This document shows positions 42,884-52,367 of a DNA stretch of 64,000 nucleotides, piece after piece; within the stretch, counting starts at the first letter, position 1; every line of letters begins with the position of its first letter. Source of the DNA: JACMLD01 sp044227095 (lineage in GTDB: Bacteria > Bacteroidota > Bacteroidia > Chitinophagales > Chitinophagaceae); the NCBI GenBank assembly GCA_044227095.1, contig JBGAFV010000001.1:4340001-4404000 (forward strand), in the 5' to 3' direction. Below the pieces are notes generated by a model that saw only the letters and a list, made by a program, of their open reading frames with translations, searched no databases and was not told the origin of the DNA. The position numbers and the translations under genes are program-made.

Positions 42884-43210
42884 ATGAACCGTGTGTTAAG
42901 TAAAACCAATTTTAGAAAGGAAGTAATAGAAAGCAAAACAGTAACACTTGTGCAGTTTAAAAAGGAATGGAACGGCGCCAGCCAGATTATTGAACCGGTG
43001 TACAACGAACTGGCAAAATCATATAACGGGGTAGTCAATTTTTTTACTGTTGATATTGAAGCTGAAAATGGACTGGAGAAAGAATTTGGTGTAACAGATA
43101 TCCCCACCATTCTATTTTTTAAAAAAGGAAAAATAGTTGACCACGCAGTGGGCTTAACGCCAAAGAATATTTTGATTTCAAAAATTGAAAATGCAATCGA
43201 CAATAAATAA
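42884..43210 (+). CDS. Thioredoxin-like protein lacking the CxxC active site
   Basis: 108 aa, the size of thioredoxin. VTLVQFKKEWNGASQIIEPVYNELAKSY has the thioredoxin helix context, but the WCGPC motif is replaced by W29-N-G-A-S33. GVTDIPTILFFKKGK preserves the cis-Pro loop (IPT), and the end KNILISKIENAI matches the last helix. It cannot act as a disulfide reductase; a chaperone or redox-independent role is likely. A Crp/Fnr regulator gene follows 28 bp downstream. Confidence 0.88.
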   Translation: MNRVLSKTNFRKEVIESKTVTLVQFKKEWNGASQIIEPVYNELAKSYNGVVNFFTVDIEAENGLEKEFGVTDIPTILFFKKGKIVDHAVGLTPKNILISKIENAIDNK

Positions 43211-43238
43211 CCAATCACCATTATTAAAACCTCACACT

Positions 43239-43919
43239 ATGTCACAGGAAATTAAATATGTGTACCTGAAAAGTCATCCGCTATTTGCAAACATGCCGGA
43301 ACAGAAAGTACAGGAAGCTTGTCTGCTGGCAAGGGTAAAGACTATATACCGCGGAGAAGCCATTGATTATGGCGATAGCAACTATAGTAAAATTTATTTG
43401 CTGATAAAAGGCAAAATAAAAATTACAGAAAGTACCGACAAAGAGAATGAACTGATTAAAGACATACTTACCGCTCCGGATGTGTTTGGCGATCTTGGTC
43501 TTGAAGGTTGTTTTTCACCTGATGAATGCGCTGAGGCATTAACAGCCAATACAATTGTGTGTGTATTCAATGCTGCAGATTTCAAAAAAATACTGCAAGA
43601 TAATATCCTGGCAGCCCTTACTTATGCCAATATTGTAAATAACAAATTGCGCAGGCTGGAAGGGCGTCATTCAGATCTTGTATTCAGAGATGCAAAATCG
43701 AGGTTAATCCGGTTTATAAAAAACTGGGCGAGGACTGACGGCAGCCGCATTGGCGACAAAATCATCCTGAACAATTATTTAACACATAGCGATATTGCAG
43801 GAGTTATTGCGACTTCAAGACAAAGTGTTAATGTATTGTTCAATGAACTGAGAGACGCAGGCTTGCTTTTTTATAACAGGCAACGCATTGAATTAAACGA
43901 TCCCATCATTTGGAATTAA
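43239..43919 (+). CDS. Crp/Fnr-family transcriptional regulator
   Basis: The start is taken at 43239 (MSQEIKYVYLKSHPLF). 226 aa. cNMP-binding beta roll (about 12-125; IYLLIKGKIKI, GDLGLEG), long dimer helix, and a C-terminal HTH (LTHSDIAGVIATSRQSVNVLFNELRDAGLL). The typical cAMP-binding Arg/Ser pocket is not obvious. Likely co-transcribed with the thioredoxin-like gene. Confidence 0.9.
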   Translation: MSQEIKYVYLKSHPLFANMPEQKVQEACLLARVKTIYRGEAIDYGDSNYSKIYLLIKGKIKITESTDKENELIKDILTAPDVFGDLGLEGCFSPDECAEALTANTIVCVFNAADFKKILQDNILAALTYANIVNNKLRRLEGRHSDLVFRDAKSRLIRFIKNWARTDGSRIGDKIILNNYLTHSDIAGVIATSRQSVNVLFNELRDAGLLFYNRQRIELNDPIIWN

Positions 43920-44042
43920 GTGTTAAAAAAATGTTTTTGTAAGTTGGATGACAATCCTGCAATCCCCCCATTGATAGCTTCGCTTCAGGTTCATACCTAT
44001 TCTTTTTAGCAGTTGTTTTGGTTAATCGTTCAATGAAAAACC

Positions 44043-44069
44043 GGACGGCGTAGGTACGCCGTCCTTTTT
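44043..44069 (+). terminator. Strong Rho-independent terminator after the Crp/Fnr gene
   Basis: Perfect 10-bp stem GGACGGCGTA / TACGCCGTCC (44043-44064) with a GG loop, followed by T5. It closes the thioredoxin-like/Crp unit. Confidence 0.85.
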
Positions 44070-44131
44070 AAAACTCATTGCTATTTACAATGTATAAACA
44101 CATTTCTTAGAAGATTGAATAAAATTAAACC

Positions 44132-45367
44132 ATGTCAACCTTAAGCCTGTCCTTCAAAATTCATATTCCATTCCGACTGAACAATTTTTTGCAGGGTGAC
44201 AGCAGCCCTGCAGAAAATTTAATTCACAAAGAAGCAGAAAGGGCGATTATTGACAGACTATCCGATGAATGTTATATACCGGCAAATAAAATATTGTTAG
44301 CTGCAATACAATTACATCAGCAGAAATTTAAACTGTCACTATCCATCAGTGGATCAGCAATGGAACTGTTGCAAGCTTACAGGCCAGATGTTATTTTATC
44401 TTTTAAAGAGCTTGTAAACACGGGCTGCGTTGAAATATTTGCAGAAACTTATTATAATTCACTTAGCTGCCTCTGGTCAAAAAAAGAATTTAAGCGGCAA
44501 CTGGAAAAACACAGCATACTGGTAACCCAAATATTTGGTGCAGAACCGATGGTTTTGCGCAATACAGAACTGATACATAATAATGACCTGGCCAAATTTG
44601 CAGCAGGGCTTGGCTATAAAGGAATATTCTGCGAAGGACTGGAAAAAATACTGCAGGGCAGAACACCTAATCATTGTTATGCCTCGCCAGGCAATGGTGA
44701 TTTTGGATTGTTGCTCCGCAATGTAAGCCTGAGCGATGATATTGCATTTAGATTTGATGATCTTTGCTGGAGCGAGCACCCGCTTACTGCAGAAAAGTAT
44801 GCATCGTGGGTTCACTCGCATGCAGATGTTTCTAACATTAATATTTTTATGAACTATGAAACTTTTGGTGTGCACAAAAAAAAGGAGACCGGCATTTTTG
44901 CATTCCTTGAAAATTTACCGGCCGCAATTTTAAAAAACGATCAATGGCAATTTGCAACACCTTGTGAAGTACTTGAAAACTTTTATCCAAAAGATATTTA
45001 TGATGCACCTACAACCATATCATGGAAAGACAAAGAAATAGAATGCTGTGTGTGGTGCGAAAATATGATGCAGAACAATATGCTGAAAAAAGTTTACGGC
45101 CTGGAAGAAACATTGAATAAAAATGGTACGTTGGAAGACTGGGATTTCTGGGGACATTTGCAAAGTGCAGATCACTTCTATTACATGTCTAACGATGGCA
45201 GAACGGCAAACGATGCCTACCATGAACTAAACCCATTTGATTCTGCTGAAGCGGCTTACAAAAATTACCTGGATATTATTACAGGTTTCGAAATAAAATT
45301 AATTCAGCATGGTTTGTCAAAATTTAAGAGCGACCATCATTATCTTAAAAACACATCACTATACTAA
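44132..45367 (+). CDS. GH57-like alpha-glucan enzyme with altered acid/base residue
   Basis: 411 aa. The pattern of GH57 alpha-amylase-like enzymes: SFKIHIPFRL at the N-terminus, FAETYYNSLSCLWS, GYKGIFCEGLEKIL (nucleophile region Glu), and INIFMNYETFGVH. In active GH57 enzymes the last motif is DYETFG with a catalytic Asp; here it is N241. First gene of an alpha-glucan cluster (SDR, GH63-like, GH133-like). It may have changed activity or be a non-catalytic partner; the alternative is a wrong alignment of motif 4. Confidence 0.8.
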   Translation: MSTLSLSFKIHIPFRLNNFLQGDSSPAENLIHKEAERAIIDRLSDECYIPANKILLAAIQLHQQKFKLSLSISGSAMELLQAYRPDVILSFKELVNTGCVEIFAETYYNSLSCLWSKKEFKRQLEKHSILVTQIFGAEPMVLRNTELIHNNDLAKFAAGLGYKGIFCEGLEKILQGRTPNHCYASPGNGDFGLLLRNVSLSDDIAFRFDDLCWSEHPLTAEKYASWVHSHADVSNINIFMNYETFGVHKKKETGIFAFLENLPAAILKNDQWQFATPCEVLENFYPKDIYDAPTTISWKDKEIECCVWCENMMQNNMLKKVYGLEETLNKNGTLEDWDFWGHLQSADHFYYMSNDGRTANDAYHELNPFDSAEAAYKNYLDIITGFEIKLIQHGLSKFKSDHHYLKNTSLY

Positions 45368-45377
45368 ATAATCAAAA

Positions 45378-46187
45378 ATGGAAAAAAAATTACAAGGTCA
45401 GGTAGCAATTGTTACAGGTGCCAGCAGCGGTATTGGCGCAGGTGTTTCAAAAGCATTGGCTGCAGCGGGTGCAACCGTGGTTGTTAACTACCCGGTACCG
45501 GCCACAAAATCCGGAGCAGATCAGGTATTAAAAGAGATAACCGATGCCGGCGGCAAGGGAATTGTATACTCATGTGATGTGAGCAAAGAAGATGAAGTAA
45601 TAAAAATGTTTGCCGATACTATTGCAACATTTGGTACAGTGGATATACTGGTAAACAATGCCGGGCTTCAACGCGACGCAAAATTTACGGAGATGACACT
45701 GGAGCAATGGAATTATGTATTGAGCGTAAACCTTACAGGACAATTTCTTTGTGCACGTGAAGCCATTAAAGAATTTTTACGAAGAGGTATAGACGAAAGC
45801 AAGAGCAAAGCAGCTGGCAAAATTATTTGTATGAGCAGTGTGCATGAAGTAATACCCTGGGCAGGCCACGCCAACTATGCAGCAAGCAAAGGAGGTATTA
45901 TGATGATGATGAAAACCATCGCCCAGGAATTTGCGCCAAAAAAGATACGCATTAACTCAATTGCACCCGGGGCAATTGCAACCCCTATTAACCATGATGC
46001 CTGGGATACAGCACAACATTTGCAGGAGTTGCTGAAGCTAATTCCCGAGAAACGCATCGGACAAGTACAGGATATAGGAAATGCTGCTGTTTTTCTTGCC
46101 AGCGATGATGCAGATTATATAAATGGCACTACCCTGTTTGTAGATGGCGGTATGACTTTGTATCCTGGATTTGAAGACAATGGATAG
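45378..46187 (+). CDS. Short-chain dehydrogenase/reductase, glucose 1-dehydrogenase-like
   Basis: 269 aa classical SDR. Nucleotide motif TGASSGIGAGV (about 13-23), NNAG, the catalytic S in CMSSVHE, Y-x3-K in YAASKGG, and the C-terminal FLASDDADYINGTTLFVDGGMTLYPG. Glucose 1-dehydrogenases (NAD(P)-dependent) have this length and C-terminus. It lies 10 bp after the GH57-like gene in the alpha-glucan operon, which supports a sugar substrate. Confidence 0.9.
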   Translation: MEKKLQGQVAIVTGASSGIGAGVSKALAAAGATVVVNYPVPATKSGADQVLKEITDAGGKGIVYSCDVSKEDEVIKMFADTIATFGTVDILVNNAGLQRDAKFTEMTLEQWNYVLSVNLTGQFLCAREAIKEFLRRGIDESKSKAAGKIICMSSVHEVIPWAGHANYAASKGGIMMMMKTIAQEFAPKKIRINSIAPGAIATPINHDAWDTAQHLQELLKLIPEKRIGQVQDIGNAAVFLASDDADYINGTTLFVDGGMTLYPGFEDNG

Positions 46188-46193
46188 CTAAAA

Positions 46194-46253
46194 GGACAAA
46201 GAGAAAAGGAGAAAAGAGGCTCACAATAATCCCTTTGTCCCTTTTCTCTTTGT
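46194..46253. terminator. Inverted repeat between the SDR and GH63-like genes
   Basis: ACAAAGAGAAAAGG (46196-46209) is the exact complement of 46240-46253; purine-rich and pyrimidine-rich tracts surround it. The spacer 46188-46326 is otherwise without a gene. It could act as an attenuator or mRNA-processing hairpin inside the operon. Confidence 0.5.
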
Positions 46254-46326
46254 AACCTCATAATCTTTTTTCTCTTTTAATCTCTTTCTCTCCTTTTCCC
46301 TCTTAACATCTTTTAAGCTCTTAGTT

Positions 46327-48984
46327 ATGAATAAAGAACAACAACGTCTTCTTGAAAAAAACTGGAATAAATGGGGCCCATACCTTAGCGAACGCCAATG
46401 GGGCACAGTGCGTGAAGATTATAGTGAACATGGAGAAGCGTGGGATTATTTTCCGCATGAACATGCAAGAAGCCGTGTTTACCGCTGGGGCGAAGATGGC
46501 ATTGCCGGCATAAGCGATAATTTACAACGAATATGTTTTGCATTGTCATTGTGGAACGGGAAAGACCCGATTTTAAAAGAACGAATGTTTGGGCTTACAG
46601 GTAATGAAGGCAATCATGGAGAAGATGTAAAAGAATTGTATTACTATCTCGATAATACACCTTCACATTCTTATATGAAGCACCTGTATAAATATCCGCA
46701 GGCTGAATATCCTTATGCAGATTTGGTATACCAAAACAGGAACCGTTCTAAATATGAACCCGAATATGAACTGTCGGATACAGGCATTTTCAATGAGAAT
46801 AAATATTTCGATGTGTTTACGGAGTATGCAAAAAATGATGCAGAAGATATATGCATACGCATATCTGTACACAACCGCGGTAACGATCCTGCATACATAG
46901 CTTTGCTGCCTGTGTTGTGGTTCCGCAATCTCTGGAGCTTTGGGTTACTAAAAGAAAAACCAACCATGCGCCTTGCACATGCTGATAACAAAAACTTAGT
47001 TGAACTGAACCACGAAGAATCTGGCAAGTACTATTTTTATTTTGAACAACCCCTTCGTTGCCTCTTTACCGAAAATGAAACCAATACAGAAAAACTATAT
47101 AATCAGCCAAACGCATCTCCATTTGTAAAAGACGCTTTTCATACTGCTGTACAGCAAAATAATTTTTCATTACTTGAAGAAAAAAAAGATGGCACCAAGT
47201 TCTCTCCAATGTATGAATACAACATTGCACCTGGTTCATCTGTAACTGTAAAACTTCGTTTAAGCAGGCAATACATTGCTGATGCTTTTAATGCTGATTT
47301 TGATACTGTATTTGAAAACCGGATTAAAGAAGCTGATATCTTTTACAAAAGCATCGGCAAATCAACCGATAAAGATTTGCTTTCAATTCAGAGACAGGCA
47401 TTTGCCGGCTTGCTGTGGAGCAAGCAATATTTTAATATAGATATTCCTGCATGGCTAAACGGAGACAAAGGGCAACCGGCGCCACCCGAAGCAAGAAAAA
47501 CAGGTCGCAATCACCAGTGGCATGCACTTAATAACGAAGATATTATTTCAATGCCCGACAAATGGGAGTACCCATGGTATGCCGCCTGGGATCTTGCATT
47601 TCATTGCATACCGCTTTCTATGATTGATGCTGAATTTGCTAAAAGCCAGTTGGTTTTATTTCTGCGTGAATGGTATATGCACCCCAATGGACAATTACCA
47701 GCATACGAATGGGCGTTTGGTGATGTAAACCCACCGGTACATGCATGGAGTTGCCTGCAGGTGTATAAAATTGATAAAGCAAAAACAGGCAAAGCTGATA
47801 TTGCATTTTTGGAAAAAGTTTTTCAAAAATTGCTTATCAATTTTACCTGGTGGGTAAACAGAAAAGACCATAAAGGCAATAATGTATTTGAAGGAGGATT
47901 TCTCGGACTTGATAATATTGGTGTTTTTGACAGGAGCAGTGCCATACCCGGCGGTGGCATTCTTGAACAGGCAGATGGTACAAGCTGGATGGCAATGTAT
48001 AGCCTTAATATGCTGGAGATGGCATTGGAGATTTCGCAATACAACAGCAGCTATGAGGATGTAACAACAAAATTCTTTGAACACTTTATTTATATCGCAT
48101 CGTCATTAAACCGTATTGGCGAGAACTGGACTGGTAGTTGGGACGAAGGCGAAGGATTTTTTTACGATGTGCTTTCTATGCCTGATGGAAGATATATTCC
48201 CCTGAAAGTACGTTCACTGGTTGGCCTGACTACATTATTCGCCGTACTGGTTTTAAAAAAAGACCTCCTCGAAAAATTACCCGATTTCCATAAAAGATTA
48301 AAATGGTTTCAGCAATACCGAAAAGATAGCGGACAATACCTCGTTATTGAAGAACTAAATGATCACGATGATATATTATTATCGCTTGTGCCACGTGCAA
48401 GATTAGAAAAATTATTAAAAGCACTGCTGGATGAAAATGAATTTTTATCGCCCTGCGGTATCCGCTCAATTTCAAAAGTACATGAACGGGGTTATGCAAT
48501 AAATATTAATGGGCAGGAATTTGGACTGGATTATCAACCCGCAGAAGGAACCAGTTCATTGTTTGGCGGCAATAGCAACTGGCGTGGCCCCGTATGGATG
48601 CCGATGAATTACCTAATCGTTCTGGCACTTCAGCAATATTGTGATTATTACAAAGAAAGTTTAACAATAGAGTATCCCACCGGCTCTGGCAAACAGTTAT
48701 CCCTAAGCGAAATTTCTGTTGAACTGAGTAAGCGGCTTATATCACCATTTCAGCAAAACAAAAAAGGCATACGTCCTGTAAACGGGAATGAAAAAAAATA
48801 CCAGGACGATCCTCATTTTAAAGACCTCGTCTTATTTTATGAATATTTTCATGGTGATAACTCCAGGGGTGTAGGTGCATCACATCAAACAGGCTGGACA
48901 GGAGTAGTAGCGGAATTAATCAACAGGATCAGCTTATCAGAAAGGAACACAGCAGAAAAAATTGTAGGTGAAGCAATTTTATAA
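46327..48984 (+). CDS. GH63/MGH1-type glucosidase
   Basis: 885 aa, cytoplasmic (no signal). The N-terminal region ERQWGTVREDYSEHGEAWDYFPHEHARSRVYRWGEDGIAG is typical of MGH1-like glycoside hydrolases of bacteria. The (alpha/alpha)6 barrel contains WEYPWYAAWDLAFHCIPLS, EWAFGDVNPPVHAW, WDEGEGFFYDVL and NWRGPVWMPMNYL; acidic residues in these motifs are candidates for catalysis. Related enzymes hydrolyse mannosylglycerate or alpha-glucosides. The precise substrate is inferred from neighbours to be an alpha-glucan or alpha-glucoside. Confidence 0.88.
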   Translation: MNKEQQRLLEKNWNKWGPYLSERQWGTVREDYSEHGEAWDYFPHEHARSRVYRWGEDGIAGISDNLQRICFALSLWNGKDPILKERMFGLTGNEGNHGEDVKELYYYLDNTPSHSYMKHLYKYPQAEYPYADLVYQNRNRSKYEPEYELSDTGIFNENKYFDVFTEYAKNDAEDICIRISVHNRGNDPAYIALLPVLWFRNLWSFGLLKEKPTMRLAHADNKNLVELNHEESGKYYFYFEQPLRCLFTENETNTEKLYNQPNASPFVKDAFHTAVQQNNFSLLEEKKDGTKFSPMYEYNIAPGSSVTVKLRLSRQYIADAFNADFDTVFENRIKEADIFYKSIGKSTDKDLLSIQRQAFAGLLWSKQYFNIDIPAWLNGDKGQPAPPEARKTGRNHQWHALNNEDIISMPDKWEYPWYAAWDLAFHCIPLSMIDAEFAKSQLVLFLREWYMHPNGQLPAYEWAFGDVNPPVHAWSCLQVYKIDKAKTGKADIAFLEKVFQKLLINFTWWVNRKDHKGNNVFEGGFLGLDNIGVFDRSSAIPGGGILEQADGTSWMAMYSLNMLEMALEISQYNSSYEDVTTKFFEHFIYIASSLNRIGENWTGSWDEGEGFFYDVLSMPDGRYIPLKVRSLVGLTTLFAVLVLKKDLLEKLPDFHKRLKWFQQYRKDSGQYLVIEELNDHDDILLSLVPRARLEKLLKALLDENEFLSPCGIRSISKVHERGYAININGQEFGLDYQPAEGTSSLFGGNSNWRGPVWMPMNYLIVLALQQYCDYYKESLTIEYPTGSGKQLSLSEISVELSKRLISPFQQNKKGIRPVNGNEKKYQDDPHFKDLVLFYEYFHGDNSRGVGASHQTGWTGVVAELINRISLSERNTAEKIVGEAIL

Positions 48985-49001
48985 TTACAAAAAGTAATCC
49001 A

Positions 49002-50957
49002 ATGCTATTAAGCAAAGATAAAACCATAACACATCATTTTTCATCTGCAGTTGAATATGAGTGGCTGGAAACAAACGGTCTTGGGGGCTGGAGCAGTTCC
49101 ACAATCATTGGTTGCAATACACGCCGCTATCACGGCTTACTTGTTGCTGCTACCAATCCACCGTCAGAACGGATGAACCTTGTTTCCAAATTAGATGAAA
49201 CAATTGTTACAAACAACGAAAGGTTTGAATTAGGTACAAATAATTACGGCGACGTTGTTCATCCAAAGGGGCATCAATACCTTTCTTCGTTTAATAAAAA
49301 ACTGTTTCCTGAATTTATTTACGAAGCCGGAGGGATAACACTGATAAAAACAGTTGCGATGATTCACGGAGAGAATACAGTAGTAATTACATATACTGTA
49401 GCAAAGTCTGCAGGATCTTTCACACTTGAATTACTTCCTTTGTTAGCTGTGAGGGGGTATCATGCTATGATGCATGCAAACAATGCTATTAACCGCGAAG
49501 CTCAGTTCAGCAATGATACCTTTAAAGCAAAAGCTTATGAAGGAACGCCGGATATATACATTAAAATACCTGGCGCTACTTATCATCCGGAACCCAACTG
49601 GTTTTATAATTTTAACTATGGCATTGAGCAATACCGTGGTTTAGATTATACAGAAGACCTGTTTTCTCATGGTAAATTTTCAGTAAAATTAAAAGAGGGA
49701 GATGTATTGGGAGTTATCTTATCAATTGATGACCCAACTCATAAGGATGCGCATAAATTATTGCTGAAAGAAGAAAAAAGAAAAAAAGATTTGCTGAACG
49801 CTGAACCATTTAATGGTGCTGCAGAGCAAATACTAACACTTGCAGCAGATCAATTTATTGTACAGAGAAACGAAAATTTAAAAACAGTTATTGCCGGCTA
49901 TCATTGGTTTACAGATTGGGGAAGGGATACAATGATAAGCCTGCCCGGCCTCACACTCTCTACCGGCAGGTATGAAGATGCAAAAAAAATAATTGCTGCT
50001 TTCGCTATGAGTGTAAGCATGGGTATGCTGCCAAACCGTTTCCAGGATAATGGAGATGCCCCTGAATATAATAATGTTGATGGCACTCTCTGGTATTTTA
50101 TAGCAGTTTATAAATACCTGCGTGCAACAAACGATGTAACATTTGTACTTGATGAAGTTTTGCCGGTATTAAAAGATATTATTGACTGGCATTTTAAAGG
50201 GACAAGGTTTAATATTCACGTTGATAACAATGATGGAATGTTGTACGCCGGTGAAACAGGACAGCAACTTACCTGGATGGACGCAAGAATTGGCAATTGG
50301 GTAGTTACGCCGCGAATGGGCAAAGCTGTAGAAATACAAGCGCTATGGTTTAATGCCTTGAAAATATATGCTGAATTATGCCGCATGAACAACCAGCACA
50401 CTGAAGCTTCAATTGCAGAAACTGGTGCAGAAAAGCTAAAGCAAAATTTTATTGCAAAGTTTTGGTATGAAGAAGGCAAATACCTGTATGATGTAATTGA
50501 CGAAAACGGCATGCCTGATATTTCATTGAGGCCTAACCAGATCTTTTCTATTAGTTTACCATTTGTACTTATTGACGGTGTAAAGGCTGATGAAGTTTTG
50601 AAGATAATTGAAGAACAGTTATACACCCCTGTAGGATTAAGAAGTTTGCCAAAAACTGATGTTCGTTATATACCTGTATATGGTGGTGATACCTGGCACC
50701 GTGATTCAGCATACCACCAGGGAACTGTCTGGAGTTGGTTGCTTGGTCCTTATGTTGATGCGCTAATAAAAATAAAAGGAACACCTGCAGAAGCAAAAGA
50801 AGTTATCAGCCGTTTTATTTTTCATCTGGGTGATGCATGTATTGGATCAGTTTCAGAAATTTTTGATGCCGATAAACCACACCATCCACGCGGTTGCGCA
50901 GCACAAGCATGGGGCGTTGCAGAAGTTTTAAGAGTAATAAAAGATTATTCGTTATAA
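49002..50957 (+). CDS. Glycogen debranching enzyme (amylo-alpha-1,6-glucosidase, GH133 type)
   Basis: 651 aa. The N-terminal beta domain starts with EYEWLETNGLGGWSSSTIIGCNTRRYHGLLVA, the hallmark of bacterial GDE_N. The C-terminal catalytic GDE_C domain has AGYHWFTDWGRDTMISLPGL, NRFQDNGDAPEYNNVDGTLWY, TWMDARIGNWVVTPRMGKAVEIQALW and DTWHRDSAYHQGTVWSWLLGPY. It should cleave alpha-1,6 branches of glycogen in the cytoplasm. Immediately downstream of the GH63-like gene (17 bp), so part of the same operon. Confidence 0.94.
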   Translation: MLLSKDKTITHHFSSAVEYEWLETNGLGGWSSSTIIGCNTRRYHGLLVAATNPPSERMNLVSKLDETIVTNNERFELGTNNYGDVVHPKGHQYLSSFNKKLFPEFIYEAGGITLIKTVAMIHGENTVVITYTVAKSAGSFTLELLPLLAVRGYHAMMHANNAINREAQFSNDTFKAKAYEGTPDIYIKIPGATYHPEPNWFYNFNYGIEQYRGLDYTEDLFSHGKFSVKLKEGDVLGVILSIDDPTHKDAHKLLLKEEKRKKDLLNAEPFNGAAEQILTLAADQFIVQRNENLKTVIAGYHWFTDWGRDTMISLPGLTLSTGRYEDAKKIIAAFAMSVSMGMLPNRFQDNGDAPEYNNVDGTLWYFIAVYKYLRATNDVTFVLDEVLPVLKDIIDWHFKGTRFNIHVDNNDGMLYAGETGQQLTWMDARIGNWVVTPRMGKAVEIQALWFNALKIYAELCRMNNQHTEASIAETGAEKLKQNFIAKFWYEEGKYLYDVIDENGMPDISLRPNQIFSISLPFVLIDGVKADEVLKIIEEQLYTPVGLRSLPKTDVRYIPVYGGDTWHRDSAYHQGTVWSWLLGPYVDALIKIKGTPAEAKEVISRFIFHLGDACIGSVSEIFDADKPHHPRGCAAQAWGVAEVLRVIKDYSL

Positions 50958-50983
50958 CAAATAACGGTGAAGGACAAAAATTA

Positions 50984-51604
50984 TCAGTTCAGCACAATCC
51001 AGTATATCCACATTATAAAGCTTAGCACCAAAGCCAACCATGGACTGAAAAAAGCTACTCCCATAATAACAGCATTACACACCAATCCAATATTTTCGTT
51101 TTTCGTAACAGCATTTATCTGCGCAGGTGTAATTCCATCTATAAGTAAAATACGTTTATGCGAGGCTGCATACCAGAGCAGCCGGAAAGCAATACTTATC
51201 AGCACAAAATAACCGGTATAAAAAATTACAGCAGCTTTAAAAGCACCTGTTAGTAAAAACAATCCAAGTGTTTTGGTAGGAAATGGCACCAAAGCAATCA
51301 ACATTAACAACAATCCATTGCTAACCATAACTGCAGTGTTGGTATTCCGCAGGTTTTTAAAAAGGCTGTGATGGCCAATCCAAGCCAGTAAAACATTTAC
51401 AAAACTGATTACATAAGCGGCAACGATAGGCCATTTCTCCGATAATGAATGCAGCAACCCTGCGTTGGTTTCATTTTGTTTTGCTTCTATTCCAATTTCT
51501 ATGGCAAGTAGTGTAATTGCAACACAGAATATCCCATCACTGAACGCTTCTATGCGGGCAGTTTCCTTCTGATTAAGCTTTTTATCTTCAATTATTGTTT
51601 TCAT
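50984..51604 (-). CDS. TMEM175-family potassium channel-like protein
   Basis: The start is taken at 51604 (MKTIIEDKKLNQKETARIEAFSDG); the frame is open 31 codons further upstream. About 206 aa with six membrane helices. ARIEAFSDGIFCVAITLLAIEI is the FSD signature of TMEM175 (DUF1211) proteins, the pore-lining helix of a K+-permeable channel. Bacterial members have one such repeat and form tetramers. Convergent with the debranching enzyme gene. Confidence 0.87.
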   Translation of the reverse strand: MKTIIEDKKLNQKETARIEAFSDGIFCVAITLLAIEIGIEAKQNETNAGLLHSLSEKWPIVAAYVISFVNVLLAWIGHHSLFKNLRNTNTAVMVSNGLLLMLIALVPFPTKTLGLFLLTGAFKAAVIFYTGYFVLISIAFRLLWYAASHKRILLIDGITPAQINAVTKNENIGLVCNAVIMGVAFFSPWLALVLSFIMWIYWIVLN

Positions 51605-51670
51605 AATAATGAAGCAAGCTGGTAAATAATTGTCACAGGCATTGTCGGTCATCTTACAGCGTTGCCAATA

Positions 51671-51700
51671 AAAAAAGAGTGGCCAGCAATACGCCACTCT
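51671..51700 (-). terminator. Rho-independent terminator of the YHS gene
   Basis: 8-bp stem AGAGTGGC (51676-51683) / GCCACTCT (51693-51700). On the minus strand it is followed by a T-run (A-run 51671-51676). It lies between the YHS gene and the TMEM175 gene. Confidence 0.75.
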
Positions 51701-51728
51701 CCTGTTCTTAGCCCATCAGTCTTTCAAA

Positions 51729-52172
51729 TTATTCTTTATCTTTTATTACAGGCCAGTTTTTATCTGCTGTTTCAATATACTCCGCCTGTTTTTTCTTCCA
51801 CATCACCTGCACATCTTTGTTATAATTCAGGTATAACTTACCGTCCTTAATCAACCATGCTTCAGGATCTGTGGGTGCTTTATGCCCACCTGCCAAACCG
51901 TATGCGCAATAACCACCGTACTGCGGTGCAAACTTTTCCGGATTTGCTTTGAATGCATCCAGGTTTGCCTGGTTCGCAAAATACCAGGTAGCTGAATTCC
52001 ATGATAAAAAATATTTCTTATCGCCTTTGACAGGTTTGCTTTCCTTAAAATATGCTACAGGATCATATCCATGTATAGCACCTTCAGACGGATTGAACAC
52101 AGCTGACTTTTGTGCAAAAGTGGCGACCGAGGCTAATAATAGAAAACCACTCATCAATAGAATCTTTTTCAT
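51729..52172 (-). CDS. Exported YHS-domain protein
   Basis: 147 aa with a Sec signal (MKKILLMSGFLLLASVATFAQ); an ATG two codons upstream is possible. The YHS core is HGYDPVAYFKESKPVKGDKKYFLSWNSATWYFANQANLDAFKANPEKFAPQYGGYCAYGLAGG, the pattern of periplasmic YHS proteins in Proteobacteria and Bacteroidota. Role unknown, possibly metal-related. Own terminator downstream. Confidence 0.87.
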   Translation of the reverse strand: MKKILLMSGFLLLASVATFAQKSAVFNPSEGAIHGYDPVAYFKESKPVKGDKKYFLSWNSATWYFANQANLDAFKANPEKFAPQYGGYCAYGLAGGHKAPTDPEAWLIKDGKLYLNYNKDVQVMWKKKQAEYIETADKNWPVIKDKE

Positions 52173-52367
52173 ACGCATAATTTTATTTTAATGACAAAAT
52201 TACCGCATGGCAATTTTCAAAAAAGTCTTATAAATGACATTGCAGATTTTTACAACAAAGAATATTTCTATAATCACAAAAAAAATGACTGTGTTTTGTT
52301 ATAAGCGTCGGTTAACAGACAAAAACATTTTTCAAACTGCTTTCCCTTTGTGGTATAAATTTTTATT

